Shown: positions 6,980-15,612 of the stretch, one piece after another | Position numbering within the stretch: the stretch's first letter is position 1 | How the letters are laid out: every line of letters starts with the position of its first letter | Source: Bacteroidales bacterium UBA4814 | GTDB lineage: Bacteria > Bacteroidota > Bacteroidia > Bacteroidales > UBA7960 | DNA length: 64,000 nt | Assembly (NCBI GenBank): GCA_002402465.1 | Contig: DHFW01000049.1 | Span: 1-64,000, forward strand | Reading direction: 5' to 3' | Notes under the pieces: model-generated | Told to the model about the DNA's origin: nothing | The model's input: the letters and a program-made list of their open reading frames with translations, nothing else | Database searches by the model: none | Translations under genes and position numbers: made by a program

Positions 6980-9031
6980 TTATTTAATGTGTATCAGGGC
7001 TTCTTCCACTGCATCGAGCATAGGTTGGCTCGAAATGGGGCTGCCTACGGCCAGTTTCATCCACTCCTGCGGAATAAGTTTTCCGGCGGTGAACATGCGG
7101 TCGGTTTCACTGCCCACATTCATCCCATCCAGTTTGCCTTCAACCTGAAACTCGATAAGGTGGCCCAGTGGGTAGGCGCTTAAATATAGGGGATAGCTTA
7201 TCATGTGCGAATAAATGGCCAGTATGGGCGAATCTTCCACACCGAAAACCGGTGCAAAGTATTTGTTCCAGACATCAATGGCTATTTCTATGGTTTGTTC
7301 CTTGAGCTGTGCAGCGGTGGCATCGGGGTTATCATACATCCACTTCCACACGGCCATATCTACGAGCGACACGCCCATGATCTCGTAGCTTCCCCAGAAA
7401 TTGTCGAGGGCACGCAGGTGATGCTCGTAGGGGTTGCCGCTGCTAATGCCAAGCAGCTCCAGGTCGCGTACCTGAAAAATGAAGGCCAGGGCTTCGGTAA
7501 ATGCCGTATTGGGAACCCCGCTCATCATGTAATAGTCCACGTCGTGCAGGGTGATGGTCTGCTCTACGTTATGGCCAAATTCGTGTACGGCAATGTTATA
7601 CCCTTTGTAGTCCATGCCATCCTGGCCAATACGTGTGCGCAGGTGCGAATTTTGCGAGCGCATCTGTGCACCCCAGGCGTGTCCGGCTCCACGCGAGCCT
7701 TCCACCACAATTTTTGAAGCAATATAATTGGCCCTGTCGCGGCTCCAGCCCAGTTTTACCAGAATGTTGGGCAAATCGTTTTCAAAAGCTTCACGGCTGG
7801 GATACTTGTTGCCCACAATGGTGTTGAGTTGTTCTTCCGAAATGGTGCTGCGGGCCTTGAAGCCATCATACCAGATATCGAAAGGCTGCAGGGGGCGGCC
7901 CAGGCGCTGGCTGATCAGCGTTCCCACTTCTTTGGCAAGGGGAGAGCTGACAAGCTCCACAAAGAGGTCTTCCACTTCCTGCTGGGTCAACTCAAGGCCG
8001 GCATTAAAGGCGCGTTCAATGGCGGTGGGGTAGTTGGGCGAAAAGGGGTCGGCTTCCCTGGCTGCATGGAAGTTGTTGAGCAGGTACTGGTAGCGTGTGT
8101 CGGGCTCGGGCGTAGCTTCCACTTTCTGTCCATCCATAAACACTTCATTGCTATAAGGATTCCAGCTAACTTCCGGGTTGTTGATCACCCTTTCGGGGAT
8201 GTCTTGCGTAATGATGCGGCGCATCACCTGGTAGATCATTTCCTGCTGCTGAAGGCCATCGGGGTTGCCGTATTGCGATTTGATCTCGTCGCGCAGCCCC
8301 CAGTGGGTAATCAGGCGTAGATTTTCGGGAAACAGGGTTTCGCCGGCATCATTCACCAGCCTGCCCATGATAATATTGTACTCCGAGATGTAGTTATCCG
8401 ACTCGGTACTTATGCGCGAAGCCTCCTGGTTGATGGCCGAGGGCACGCGCGAGGTGTACACATCGCCCATGCGTGCATAGGCCCAGTCCTGGCGGCTCCA
8501 GTTTGGCCCCATTTCGGCCTTTTCTTCCAGTTTGTAGAATGGGAAGTTAAGGATGGTGAGAAAGGCGATCTTATTTCCAAAAAAGTCGTCGGCAAGGTGT
8601 GCATAGGGCGAGTAGCTGCCAAACATAACATCGACGGGGGTAATGGGACCCACATCAAGATGTAGTGGTTTGTTCAGCTCCAGGCTCATTTGGTTCATGT
8701 GGCCCCACAGCACTTCATAGTTGGCCGAGAGTTTCTCGAACAGGGTTTTGCGTGCGGCCTCATCGCCCTGATAGTGGTCAAGGCAGAAGGCCTCAAACTC
8801 TTCGGCGCTGCCATCTTCGCTTTTCCAAAGGGATGCCACCTGGCTTACCCCGCGTTGAATCAGGTCGTGGCGGCTTTCGCCGAACTTTTCGGTCAGTTGG
8901 TCAATCACCGATTGCACGGTGGCTTCAGATATTATGCCCATGTCGTCGTTGGTTTTGCGGGCAGCTTCCGGGTTACAGGCTGTCAATATTACAGCCACTA
9001 GGAAAATGCCTAATAATGATGACTTTTTCAT
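6980..9031 (-). CDS. Predicted zinc metallopeptidase lipoprotein
   Basis: The 683-residue product begins with a lipoprotein signal ending in a lipobox before Cys19 (LTAC), so it is probably anchored in a membrane facing the periplasm or cell surface. The zincin motif HEFGH is at residues 483-487. A candidate third zinc ligand is Glu513 in AFTEALAF, a geometry like gluzincins of the M3 kind. The N-terminal half is helical and acidic with no motif I recognise. The gene stands alone and converges on purN. Substrate is unknown. Peptidase chemistry is a strong inference from the motif; the exact family is not certain. Confidence 0.75.
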   Translation of the reverse strand: MKKSSLLGIFLVAVILTACNPEAARKTNDDMGIISEATVQSVIDQLTEKFGESRHDLIQRGVSQVASLWKSEDGSAEEFEAFCLDHYQGDEAARKTLFEKLSANYEVLWGHMNQMSLELNKPLHLDVGPITPVDVMFGSYSPYAHLADDFFGNKIAFLTILNFPFYKLEEKAEMGPNWSRQDWAYARMGDVYTSRVPSAINQEASRISTESDNYISEYNIIMGRLVNDAGETLFPENLRLITHWGLRDEIKSQYGNPDGLQQQEMIYQVMRRIITQDIPERVINNPEVSWNPYSNEVFMDGQKVEATPEPDTRYQYLLNNFHAAREADPFSPNYPTAIERAFNAGLELTQQEVEDLFVELVSSPLAKEVGTLISQRLGRPLQPFDIWYDGFKARSTISEEQLNTIVGNKYPSREAFENDLPNILVKLGWSRDRANYIASKIVVEGSRGAGHAWGAQMRSQNSHLRTRIGQDGMDYKGYNIAVHEFGHNVEQTITLHDVDYYMMSGVPNTAFTEALAFIFQVRDLELLGISSGNPYEHHLRALDNFWGSYEIMGVSLVDMAVWKWMYDNPDATAAQLKEQTIEIAIDVWNKYFAPVFGVEDSPILAIYSHMISYPLYLSAYPLGHLIEFQVEGKLDGMNVGSETDRMFTAGKLIPQEWMKLAVGSPISSQPMLDAVEEALIHIK

Positions 9032-9083
9032 TTATTATAGTTTTTGGTGATTTGGTAAATAGGTGGTTTATAAAAATCAGGAA

Positions 9084-9497
9084 TTATTCCTTGAAAAATT
9101 GGTTGAACCCCTTATTTTTCAAGTGACTTTTTAGTTTTTTATCCCCTGTCCATAAGGGAATATTTAGTTCAATTGAAAGTGCAATAAAAGGGGTGTCTTT
9201 TGGGTCAACGTCCTTACACAAATCATAGGCTATCTGCCTGCTTTCCAATCCGACAAGCTCTAAAGGAACAAAATGAATGCGCCCAATTAATGCATTGAAT
9301 AAATGAAAAAACTCTTCTTCCTTAAGCTTGGAAGAATTAATAAGTTTTTCTTTGTGTTTGTAAATTTCGGTTATCAGATAGTTTGGAGTGTAAAACTGGA
9401 GTGAATTATCAAACAATAAGTCTCTGATTAGGGAGGCTTTAGGAATTAGGGCGGAGAAGATCAGGTTTGTATCGACCACAATGGAGTTTGAGATCAT
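9084..9497 (-). CDS. PIN-domain ribonuclease, VapC-like toxin
   Basis: The 137-residue protein has the PIN acidic constellation: Asp9 in IVVDTNLIFSAL, Glu44 in LITEIYKHKE, Asp101 in DPKDTPFIAL and Asp119 in LWTGDKKL. PIN proteins of this size are usually metal-dependent RNases of type II toxin-antitoxin systems. Its start overlaps the stop of the upstream small gene by 4 bp, the standard coupling of an antitoxin/toxin pair. It is more AT-rich than its neighbours, consistent with horizontal acquisition. The RNA target cannot be read from the sequence. Confidence 0.8.
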   Translation of the reverse strand: MISNSIVVDTNLIFSALIPKASLIRDLLFDNSLQFYTPNYLITEIYKHKEKLINSSKLKEEEFFHLFNALIGRIHFVPLELVGLESRQIAYDLCKDVDPKDTPFIALSIELNIPLWTGDKKLKSHLKNKGFNQFFKE

Positions 9498-9718
9498 TTT
9501 TTTACACCTTTAAGGAAATCATCCTCGTTTTTTGTCCACCATTCCTGATTGATTTCTTCAGCAACACTAAGAATGTCCGAAGAAAAACCAGCTTTCAGGA
9601 CAAGTTCTTCCGCTTGAAGTCTTTTTATTAAGGAAATAAGGTAATCCTCGTCAAAACCCTTTTTATTAAGTTTTAGAATTATTTGATCGCCTTTGTTTTC
9701 AATCACCAAGTTTTTCAT
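9494..9718 (-). CDS. Small antitoxin-like partner of the PIN protein
   Basis: The protein has 74 residues. The N-terminus MKNLVIENKGDQIILKLNKKGF could form the beta-strand arm of a DNA-binding antitoxin. The C-terminal half (LQAEELVLKAGFSSDILSVAEEI) is helical and acidic, suited to occupying a PIN active site. It does not show a textbook AbrB, RHH or Phd fold by eye. Its assignment rests mainly on size, order and the 4-bp overlap with the PIN gene. It would be expected to neutralise the PIN RNase and repress the operon. Confidence 0.6.
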   Translation of the reverse strand: MKNLVIENKGDQIILKLNKKGFDEDYLISLIKRLQAEELVLKAGFSSDILSVAEEINQEWWTKNEDDFLKGVKK

Positions 9719-9744
9719 GGCACAGGAGTTTTTACAAATTTACT

Positions 9745-10287
9745 TCAATATTGATTGAAAGAGGCCATTTGGTCCATGCTTTTTCTGATCTTCCTGCGTT
9801 TTTTGCTGTTGGCCGGATAACCCAGGGTAATGACCAGCGGAATGCGTCTGTTTTTTGGAATACCAAGAAGTTGACGCACTTTTTTCTCGTCGAACCAGCC
9901 CAGCATGCAGGTGCCAAGGCCCTGTTCGGCAGCAGCCAGGCAAAAGTGCTCGGCCACAATGCCAATGTCGATTATCGAGAGGTCTTTGTCTTTTACTGTG
10001 CTGCCGATTTTCGAAAGCATTTTGGCTGGCTCGGCCACCAGCACAGCCATAACAGTCGCCTGCACCGTGAAGCGGTTAAACTGCAACACAGCGTTAAATG
10101 TGGCATTGGCCACCTGCAGGGCAAGCTCCCGGTCGGTAACCATTACAAACTTCCAGGGCTGGCTGTTGCAGGCCGAAGGTGCCAGGTGGCAGGCCTCCAG
10201 TATGTAGTCGATTTTTTCTTTTTCAACCACACGGTCTGAATATCGCCGGGTGCTCTCGCGTTCGTTTACTAATTGCAGAAAGTTCAT
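9745..10287 (-). CDS. Nitroreductase-family flavoprotein
   Basis: This 180-residue protein of the FMN-dependent nitroreductase fold opens with NERESTRRYSDRVV, the phosphate-binding arginine/serine segment. It continues with LAPSACNSQPWKFV, the flavin-contacting loop, and has the later AAEQGLGTCMLGWFDE and LVITLGYPA motifs. These enzymes reduce nitro compounds, quinones or flavin-like cofactors with NAD(P)H; the physiological substrate is unknown. It lies 64 bp downstream of the GT39 gene on the same strand, but no clear functional link is visible. Confidence 0.85.
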   Translation of the reverse strand: MNFLQLVNERESTRRYSDRVVEKEKIDYILEACHLAPSACNSQPWKFVMVTDRELALQVANATFNAVLQFNRFTVQATVMAVLVAEPAKMLSKIGSTVKDKDLSIIDIGIVAEHFCLAAAEQGLGTCMLGWFDEKKVRQLLGIPKNRRIPLVITLGYPANSKKRRKIRKSMDQMASFNQY

Positions 10288-10351
10288 CTTTTATTGGTGT
10301 ATTACTCATCGGGTGACTCCAATTCAACCGGTGAGTTTTGGTTTTTCCTCC

Positions 10352-12037
10352 CTAGTCAGGGTCTGCTTCAAAATCAGGCCCTGACTTTAAAATCAGGCCT
10401 TGATTTCTAAAAAATTTTAGCTCGTAAATTACTTCCGTTGTCGCCGGGTTACGAAACAGCAACTCGCTTTCTGCCACAAAGGGCGTGGGGCTTTCCTCAT
10501 GCAGCCTGGCCAGGGTTTTATCGAAAAGTTCTTCCTCGTTGCGCTCAATGTACAAGTAAACATTTCGGCCCGAATCGATAATTGTTTGCGCGTCGAAAGG
10601 TTCCACCCAGTATTTCAGGGTATTGTCCCAGGTGAAATAATTGTACACGAATGGATACAATTTGTCGAGAATAGGGGCGTATTCCAGGCGTTTTTTGTGG
10701 TTACCCCACACGTGGCTGTATGTCAGGGTGTATTCAATGAAAGGAGAGCCATAGTTTTGCGAGGTGATGATTTTATAGCTGTCCTTTTCGAGCAGCTGGG
10801 CATAGTGCCAGGTGGGCATACGGTTTTCAATGTCGGCACCCATGGCCTGCGATTTTATGGGCAGCCAGTGCAGGTTGTGCTCCACGCTCCAGATCAGCAG
10901 CGCTGCAATGCCAATATTTATGGCAATATTCATTATCCTTCCGGGATAAAACTTTTTAATAAGCTCCGCCATTAGGAAAACCATAAGGGGCGAAAGCAGC
11001 AATACCGGAATAAAATACCGGTGGGCGTAGTGCTTGCCAACCATCAACACCTGCATGGCAATAGACAAAATTACCGCGACAGCCAGCAGGCTTATGCGCT
11101 TTTCTGCTTTCTTGCGGAACCATGCCAGGTAGGCGATCAAACTGGCAGTCAGCGCCAGAAAAACATAAAAGAACCTCTTCTCAAGATGAATCAGCTCGCG
11201 CAGGTTTGATTTTAAGGAAGCGAAATCAACGATGTTCGATTCGCCCCCGCCATACTGCCCGCTGTGAAAAAACAGGTCTTTGATCCAACCCCAGAAGATA
11301 TGAAAGCGAAGTGTCATAGGAAATGCGATGATAAAAAACAGCGCAAGAGAAATGCCCACAAAGGCTGCTTTCTTTTTCCAACCATCCATGATCATAAAAG
11401 GAATGAACCAAACGGGAAGAAAAGTGAGCTTAATGGAAAGCCCAAATGCAGAAATGATCGCAAACAGGAAGAGCTGGTAGTGGCTTACCTTTTCTTTCTG
11501 GAAATAAACCTTGATGATCAGCACGGTAAGCAGCACCAGTGGAAATGGCATGATGAGCTCTGGTGCCACGCGGCCAATCAGGTCGTACCAGATCACCGGC
11601 AAAAAGGGTGCGGTTTGCACCAGCAGGGCATAAAAAATGGAGCCGGTGTACTGAAAAGTTTTCTTACCCGCATAGAACAGCAGCGCAGCGGTTGTTCCGG
11701 CAATGAACAGGCTGGTAACCGACAAATAGAGGTCGGGATTCAGAAAAACATCCTCCACATAAGGTTTTGGCAGTCCCCTGAAAAACCAGGTAATCCTGAA
11801 AACGAGCGCGACGAGCACTTGCAGGGGTGTGCCGGGATTGTCGATGTGTGCCAGCTTCAGGGTGCCTTCCGACAGGGTGAGCCCGCTCATAAAATAAATG
11901 TACTCCGGGTCGCTCGATCGCAGCGAAAGATTGCCCAGCAGGTTGCGGAAATAGGCTCCGGCAATGAAATACAAAACCGGAAGCAAAAAAAGCAGGGCCT
12001 GCTGCGCTTTGGGCAGTTTCTCAATCAGCTTGTTCAT
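10352..12037 (-). CDS. Membrane glycosyltransferase, GT39/GT-C type
   Basis: The 561-residue protein has about ten hydrophobic segments from residue 13 to about 385. An early periplasmic loop reads SDPEYIYFMSG..LAHIDNPGTP, an acidic pattern like the catalytic first loop of GT-C enzymes. A soluble C-terminal domain of about 170 residues follows. Such enzymes move sugars from polyprenyl-phosphate donors onto lipids or proteins outside the inner membrane. The upstream gene encodes a DPM1-like GT2 that could make the donor, and the two overlap by 17 bp. The last residues (LILKSGPDFEADPD) are encoded by a short DNA repeat and are probably not conserved. Confidence 0.75.
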   Translation of the reverse strand: MNKLIEKLPKAQQALLFLLPVLYFIAGAYFRNLLGNLSLRSSDPEYIYFMSGLTLSEGTLKLAHIDNPGTPLQVLVALVFRITWFFRGLPKPYVEDVFLNPDLYLSVTSLFIAGTTAALLFYAGKKTFQYTGSIFYALLVQTAPFLPVIWYDLIGRVAPELIMPFPLVLLTVLIIKVYFQKEKVSHYQLFLFAIISAFGLSIKLTFLPVWFIPFMIMDGWKKKAAFVGISLALFFIIAFPMTLRFHIFWGWIKDLFFHSGQYGGGESNIVDFASLKSNLRELIHLEKRFFYVFLALTASLIAYLAWFRKKAEKRISLLAVAVILSIAMQVLMVGKHYAHRYFIPVLLLSPLMVFLMAELIKKFYPGRIMNIAINIGIAALLIWSVEHNLHWLPIKSQAMGADIENRMPTWHYAQLLEKDSYKIITSQNYGSPFIEYTLTYSHVWGNHKKRLEYAPILDKLYPFVYNYFTWDNTLKYWVEPFDAQTIIDSGRNVYLYIERNEEELFDKTLARLHEESPTPFVAESELLFRNPATTEVIYELKFFRNQGLILKSGPDFEADPD

Positions 12038-12770
12038 AAATCTTGTGTTTTATGAGCTTCCATTTTTGCAAGCGGTATTGCATCGATGTTTTCAGCACGC
12101 CCAGTCCGTATATGGTGCTGTTTTTCAGGTTGATGCTCGAGGCATCATCGAAATACCTGGTGGGGCAGGTGATTTCGGCAATGTCGTAGCCGGCATACCA
12201 TATCTGGGCCAGTATCTGGTTGTCGAACACGAAGTTGTCGCTGTTGGCCATATAGTTTACATTTTGCAGCACCTCGCGCGAGAAAGCACGATAGCCGGTA
12301 TGGTACTCCGAAAGCTTGGCATTCATCAGTATATTTTGAAACAAAGTGAGCCCGCGGTTGGCCACATATTTGATCAAAGGCATTCCGCCACGCAATGCCC
12401 CTTTGCCAAGAATGCGCGAACCCAGCACCACATGATACAGACCTGATGCAATCAGGTGGGTCATGGCCGGAATTAATTTTGGAGTGTATTGATAGTCGGG
12501 GTGAAGCATCACCACAATATCGGCACCGATCTCGAGGGCCTTGTTGTAGCACGATTTCTGGTTGCCGCCATAACCTTTGTTTTTTTCATGAACCACAATA
12601 TGTTTTATGCCCAGCATTTCGGCCACCGCAACCGTGTCGTCGTGGCTACGGTCATCCACCAGAATGACCTCGTCGACGATCGAAAAATCTATTTCCTCAT
12701 AGGTGATCTCCAGCGTCTTTGCTGCATTGTAGGCTGGCAATACTACCACAACCTTTTTCCCGTTAATCAT
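12021..12770 (-). CDS. GT2 glycosyltransferase, polyprenyl-phosphate mannosyl/glucosyl transferase-like
   Basis: This 249-residue GT-A enzyme has VVVLPAYNAAKTL at the N-terminus, the nucleotide-sugar-binding DEVILVDDRSHDDT and a second acidic motif VVMLHPDYQY. GSRILGKGALRGGMP follows, as in dolichyl-phosphate-mannose synthase relatives. It lacks C-terminal membrane helices, so it is a soluble or peripheral DPM1-like form. It overlaps the following GT39 gene by 17 bp. A reasonable model is that it charges polyprenyl phosphate with a hexose for that membrane transferase. The sugar itself is not predictable. Confidence 0.82.
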   Translation of the reverse strand: MINGKKVVVVLPAYNAAKTLEITYEEIDFSIVDEVILVDDRSHDDTVAVAEMLGIKHIVVHEKNKGYGGNQKSCYNKALEIGADIVVMLHPDYQYTPKLIPAMTHLIASGLYHVVLGSRILGKGALRGGMPLIKYVANRGLTLFQNILMNAKLSEYHTGYRAFSREVLQNVNYMANSDNFVFDNQILAQIWYAGYDIAEITCPTRYFDDASSINLKNSTIYGLGVLKTSMQYRLQKWKLIKHKIYEQAD

Positions 12771-12890
12771 TCAATCCGGTTTTTTGAACGATAAAAGTAA
12801 GAAGAAATTCGGGGAGGCAGGCGCTTTAAAATATCTAAAAACAGAGGTTCGTTGTCTTTAAACTACAAACAAACTAAATTTCTGTTTGCC

Positions 12891-12898
12891 TATCTTTG
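12891..12898 (+). promoter_or_regulatory. -7 box TATCTTTG upstream of the GNAT gene
   Basis: This is an exact TAnnTTTG match 65 bp before the ATG at 12963, in an AT-rich divergent intergenic region. No matching TTTG -33 element is seen at the usual distance. Confidence 0.5.
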
Positions 12899-12962
12899 CC
12901 TGTTGGTTAAGAAATATGTCGTAAATTGCATGCTTTGCCAGCCCCGGTTGTAGTATTTTTAA

Positions 12963-14108
12963 ATGAACAATAGCATGGTAATAGCTTTACAGGAAGTTTT
13001 TACGGAAAAAGAGCTGGATACTTTTATCCGCTTTCCCAATCAGCTTTATAAAGGCTGTAAGTATTACATTCCTGCGTTGCATTCCAATCAGTTAGCCACG
13101 CTTTCAAAAGAAAAAAACCCGGCTTTTGAGCATTGCGAAGCCCGCTACTGGCTGGCATACAAGGGAAAAGATATTGTTGGAAGGGTGGCTGGCATCATTA
13201 ACCACCGTTACAACCAGGAGCGCAACACCAAATTCATGCGAATCGGGTGGCTCGATTTTGTGGAAGACCAACAAGTGCTCGAAATGCTCCTTGGAGCTGT
13301 TGAAGACTGGGCTAAAGAAAAGGGAATGGATGCGATCCACGGCCCACTGGGCTTCACCTCGTTCGATGCATCGGGGGTGCTGATCGAAGGTTTTGAAGAG
13401 TGGCCCACTTCTTTCGGAAAGTACAATTACCCCTATTACGATCCCATGCTTCAAAAAGCCGGGTTTAAAAAGGACGTGGACTGGGTGGAGTTTAGCATAA
13501 AGGTTCCTGAACAATTGACTCCGCGAGTGCTGGCCATCATCGAAATGATTAAAAAGCGCTATGCCCTGCGCAACGCTTTGCTTCGAAACCAGAAAGAAGT
13601 AAGGGAATTAGCTCCTCAAATATTTGATTTGCTCAATAATGTCTATAACGACTTGTACGGGTTTTCTACCCTGACTCCCGCCCAGGTCGAGAACCTCACC
13701 AGCGAATTCTTGTCGTTGATACATCCCGATTATGTTTCGTTGATTCTTAATGAGCATGGTGAAATTATTGCCTTCGGAGTAGTCATGCCCTCGCTTACCA
13801 AAGCCCTCAAGAAGGCAAACGGGAGGTTTTTTCCTTTTGGTTTTGTGCGGGTGTGGTGGGCATTGCAGTTCAACGACACCGTCGATATGCTGCTGATTGG
13901 CGTCAGGCCCGACTACCAGGGCAAGGGCGTGCATGCGCTCGTTTTCGAGAAAATTGTGAAGACCTTTCACCGCCGCGGAATAAAACGGGTGGAAACCACC
14001 CGCGAGCTCGAAGAAAACCACAAGGTGCAGCAACTCTGGATCGGATACGAGTCGCGCCTGCACAAACGGGCAAGGTGCTATATTAAGGAGGTGAGAAGGG
14101 AGAAGTGA
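12963..14108 (+). CDS. GNAT-fold N-acetyltransferase-like protein
   Basis: The 381-residue protein carries a GNAT acetyl-CoA-binding signature near its C-terminus, LIGVRPDYQGKGVHALVFEK (about 303-322). ETTRELEENHKVQQLW follows. The N-terminal half (RFPNQLYKGCKYYIPAL..HSNQLATL) resembles a second, degenerate acyltransferase lobe seen in long GNAT proteins of Bacteroidota. The substrate is unknown. It has its own promoter-like -7 box and no operon partner. The last codons (KEVRREK) run into a purine-rich degenerate repeat, so the exact C-terminus may have drifted. Confidence 0.75.
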   Translation: MNNSMVIALQEVFTEKELDTFIRFPNQLYKGCKYYIPALHSNQLATLSKEKNPAFEHCEARYWLAYKGKDIVGRVAGIINHRYNQERNTKFMRIGWLDFVEDQQVLEMLLGAVEDWAKEKGMDAIHGPLGFTSFDASGVLIEGFEEWPTSFGKYNYPYYDPMLQKAGFKKDVDWVEFSIKVPEQLTPRVLAIIEMIKKRYALRNALLRNQKEVRELAPQIFDLLNNVYNDLYGFSTLTPAQVENLTSEFLSLIHPDYVSLILNEHGEIIAFGVVMPSLTKALKKANGRFFPFGFVRVWWALQFNDTVDMLLIGVRPDYQGKGVHALVFEKIVKTFHRRGIKRVETTRELEENHKVQQLWIGYESRLHKRARCYIKEVRREK

Positions 14109-14205
14109 GAAATGAGAAGTAAGCAGAAGGCAGTAATTGGCGAGGAAGCGAGGAAGTGAAGATTCGAGGAAGCGAAAGCATTAGTCAGTAAGCAGTAAGC
14201 ACACC
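14086..14205 (+). repeat. Purine-rich degenerate GAGAAGTGAGAA / GAGGAAGCGA repeat
   Basis: Imperfect tandem units (GGTGAGAAGGGAGAAGTGAGAAATG, then GCGAGGAAGCGAGGAAGTGA, then AGTCAGTAAGCAGTAAGC) span the end of the GNAT gene and the following intergenic region. No hairpin or coding potential is evident. It looks like slippage-prone filler. Confidence 0.5.
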
Positions 14206-14329
14206 TTGCCAGGGCCAGGAAAAACCGAAAGGTTTTTACAAACAAAAACAAATTCCATTTGTTAAATTAAATAAGTGGCTTAAATGTTTTTATTATGCTT
14301 TTTTTATATTAACCAAAATCACATTATTT

Positions 14330-14707
14330 ATGTCTAACTATCACGAACCTGTAGAAGAGTTATCACCCGAGGCACGAAATTTTTCGCGTGCCTTAAAAAG
14401 CCTGAAGGAGGAGATTGAAGCTGTTGACTTGTATCATCAGCGAGTAGTAACTACCAACGATCCGGACCTGGCTGCCATTATGGCCCATAACCGCGACGAA
14501 GAAATTGAGCATGCCTGTATGACCCTTGAGTGGCTGCGCCGCAATATGCCCGGCTGGGACGAGGAATTGCGACACTGGTTGTTTAAGGAAGGCGATATTA
14601 TGGGAGCCCATGGCAACGATCAGGAAACCGATGATCACGGCCACGATCATGGAGCTGCCCCTAAAACGGGTGGTGACTCCTTGGGCATTGGAAAAATAAA
14701 AAAATAA
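14330..14707 (+). CDS. Encapsulated ferritin (EncFtn-type encapsulin cargo)
   Basis: This 125-residue two-helix ferritin-like protein oxidises Fe(II) inside an encapsulin shell. Helix 1 carries EEIEAVDLYHQR and helix 2 HNRDEEIEHACMTLEWLRR. By comparison with the well-studied EncFtn family, Glu28, Glu30, Glu58 and His61 are the likely iron ligands. The C-terminus DSLGIGKIKK (116-125) matches the SLGIG-type targeting peptide that docks cargo to the shell interior. Between them lies a His/Asp-rich linker DDHGHDHGAAP, longer and more metal-binding in character than needed for a tether. The shell gene follows after 15 bp, so both are one operon. Confidence 0.92.
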   Translation: MSNYHEPVEELSPEARNFSRALKSLKEEIEAVDLYHQRVVTTNDPDLAAIMAHNRDEEIEHACMTLEWLRRNMPGWDEELRHWLFKEGDIMGAHGNDQETDDHGHDHGAAPKTGGDSLGIGKIKK

Positions 14708-14722
14708 AAAAGGAGAAACAAT

Positions 14723-15514
14723 ATGGATATTTTAAGAAAATCACTTGCACCTATTTCACAGAAGGCTTGGGAAGAAATTAATGAAACCGCCGTTGAAATG
14801 CTTTCTTCGGTGCTTTCTGCACGTAAAATTGTTGATGTGGAAGGTCCGAAAGGTCTCGAGTTTGCGGCGCTCTCAACTGGCCGCATACAAGTCCCCGCAA
14901 ACCAGAAAGGCGATGTAAAATATGGCATTCACCAAGTATTGCCATTGATAGAAGCCCGCATTCCTTTCGAATTGAATGTGTGGGAACTCGACAACGTGGC
15001 TCGTGGCGCCCAGGATATCGATCTAGGCCCTATGGAAGATGCTGCCCGTAAAATTGCACAGTTCGAAGAGAATGCCATTTATGAAGGCTTTAAGCCTGGC
15101 AACATTGCCGGCCTGAAAAACAGTTCGGACTACGATGCCATGGCTTTTCCCGAAAATCCTGAAGACATTATGGGTGCCATTACCCAGGCCCTGACCAAGT
15201 TTAAGGCCAATTCCATTGGCGGGCCATACACCCTGGTGCTTAGCAGTGAAAAATGGCAAATGGTTAACAGCTTTGTTCGAGGCTATCCGCTTCGCAAGCA
15301 GCTCGAAAGCCTGCTCGGCGGCAGTATTATTCTGGCACCTTTTGTGAAGGATGCCTGCCTGGTAACCGAAAGAGGCGGCGATTTAAAAATGGTGGTCGGG
15401 CAGGATATTTCCATTGGCTATGAGTCGCATAACAGCAAAACCGTGCAGCTTTACTTTACCGAATCTTTCACCTTCCAGGTGGTTGATCCGGCAGCTGTAA
15501 TTGTGCTTAAGTAA
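14723..15514 (+). CDS. Family 1 encapsulin shell protein
   Basis: The 263-residue HK97-fold protein self-assembles into an icosahedral nanocompartment. The N-terminal helix SLAPISQKAWEEINE, which contacts cargo peptides, and the E-loop region around PFELNVWELDNVARGAQDID are as in classical family 1 shells. The C-terminal GGDLKMVVGQDISIGYE..SFTFQVVDPAAV is also typical. An AAAGGAG ribosome-binding site sits in the 15-bp gap after the ferritin cargo gene. Length matches classical encapsulins, so the shell is probably the small T=1 form, though T number cannot be read directly. Expected role: iron storage and protection from oxidative damage. Confidence 0.95.
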   Translation: MDILRKSLAPISQKAWEEINETAVEMLSSVLSARKIVDVEGPKGLEFAALSTGRIQVPANQKGDVKYGIHQVLPLIEARIPFELNVWELDNVARGAQDIDLGPMEDAARKIAQFEENAIYEGFKPGNIAGLKNSSDYDAMAFPENPEDIMGAITQALTKFKANSIGGPYTLVLSSEKWQMVNSFVRGYPLRKQLESLLGGSIILAPFVKDACLVTERGGDLKMVVGQDISIGYESHNSKTVQLYFTESFTFQVVDPAAVIVLK

Positions 15515-15538
15515 AGTTTGGTTTTTCATTTTCAAAGA

Positions 15539-15576
15539 AAAGCCGGCAGCAGATGAAGCTCTGCGCCGGCTTTTTT
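15539..15576 (+). terminator. Intrinsic terminator of the encapsulin operon
   Basis: A GCCGGC/GCCGGC stem (15542-15547 with 15565-15570), extended by an inner GCAG/CTGC pairing, is followed by six T residues. It lies 25 bp after the shell stop codon. Confidence 0.85.
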
Positions 15577-15612
15577 ATGCCCTTCTCAAGGGGCTGGCCA
15601 ATTTCTTTAACT

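Noticed and set aside
8665..9126. Open frame on the plus strand opposite the lipoprotein peptidase gene
   Set aside because: It lies wholly antisense to a gene with a lipobox and zinc motif, and its translation has no domain or sensible composition.
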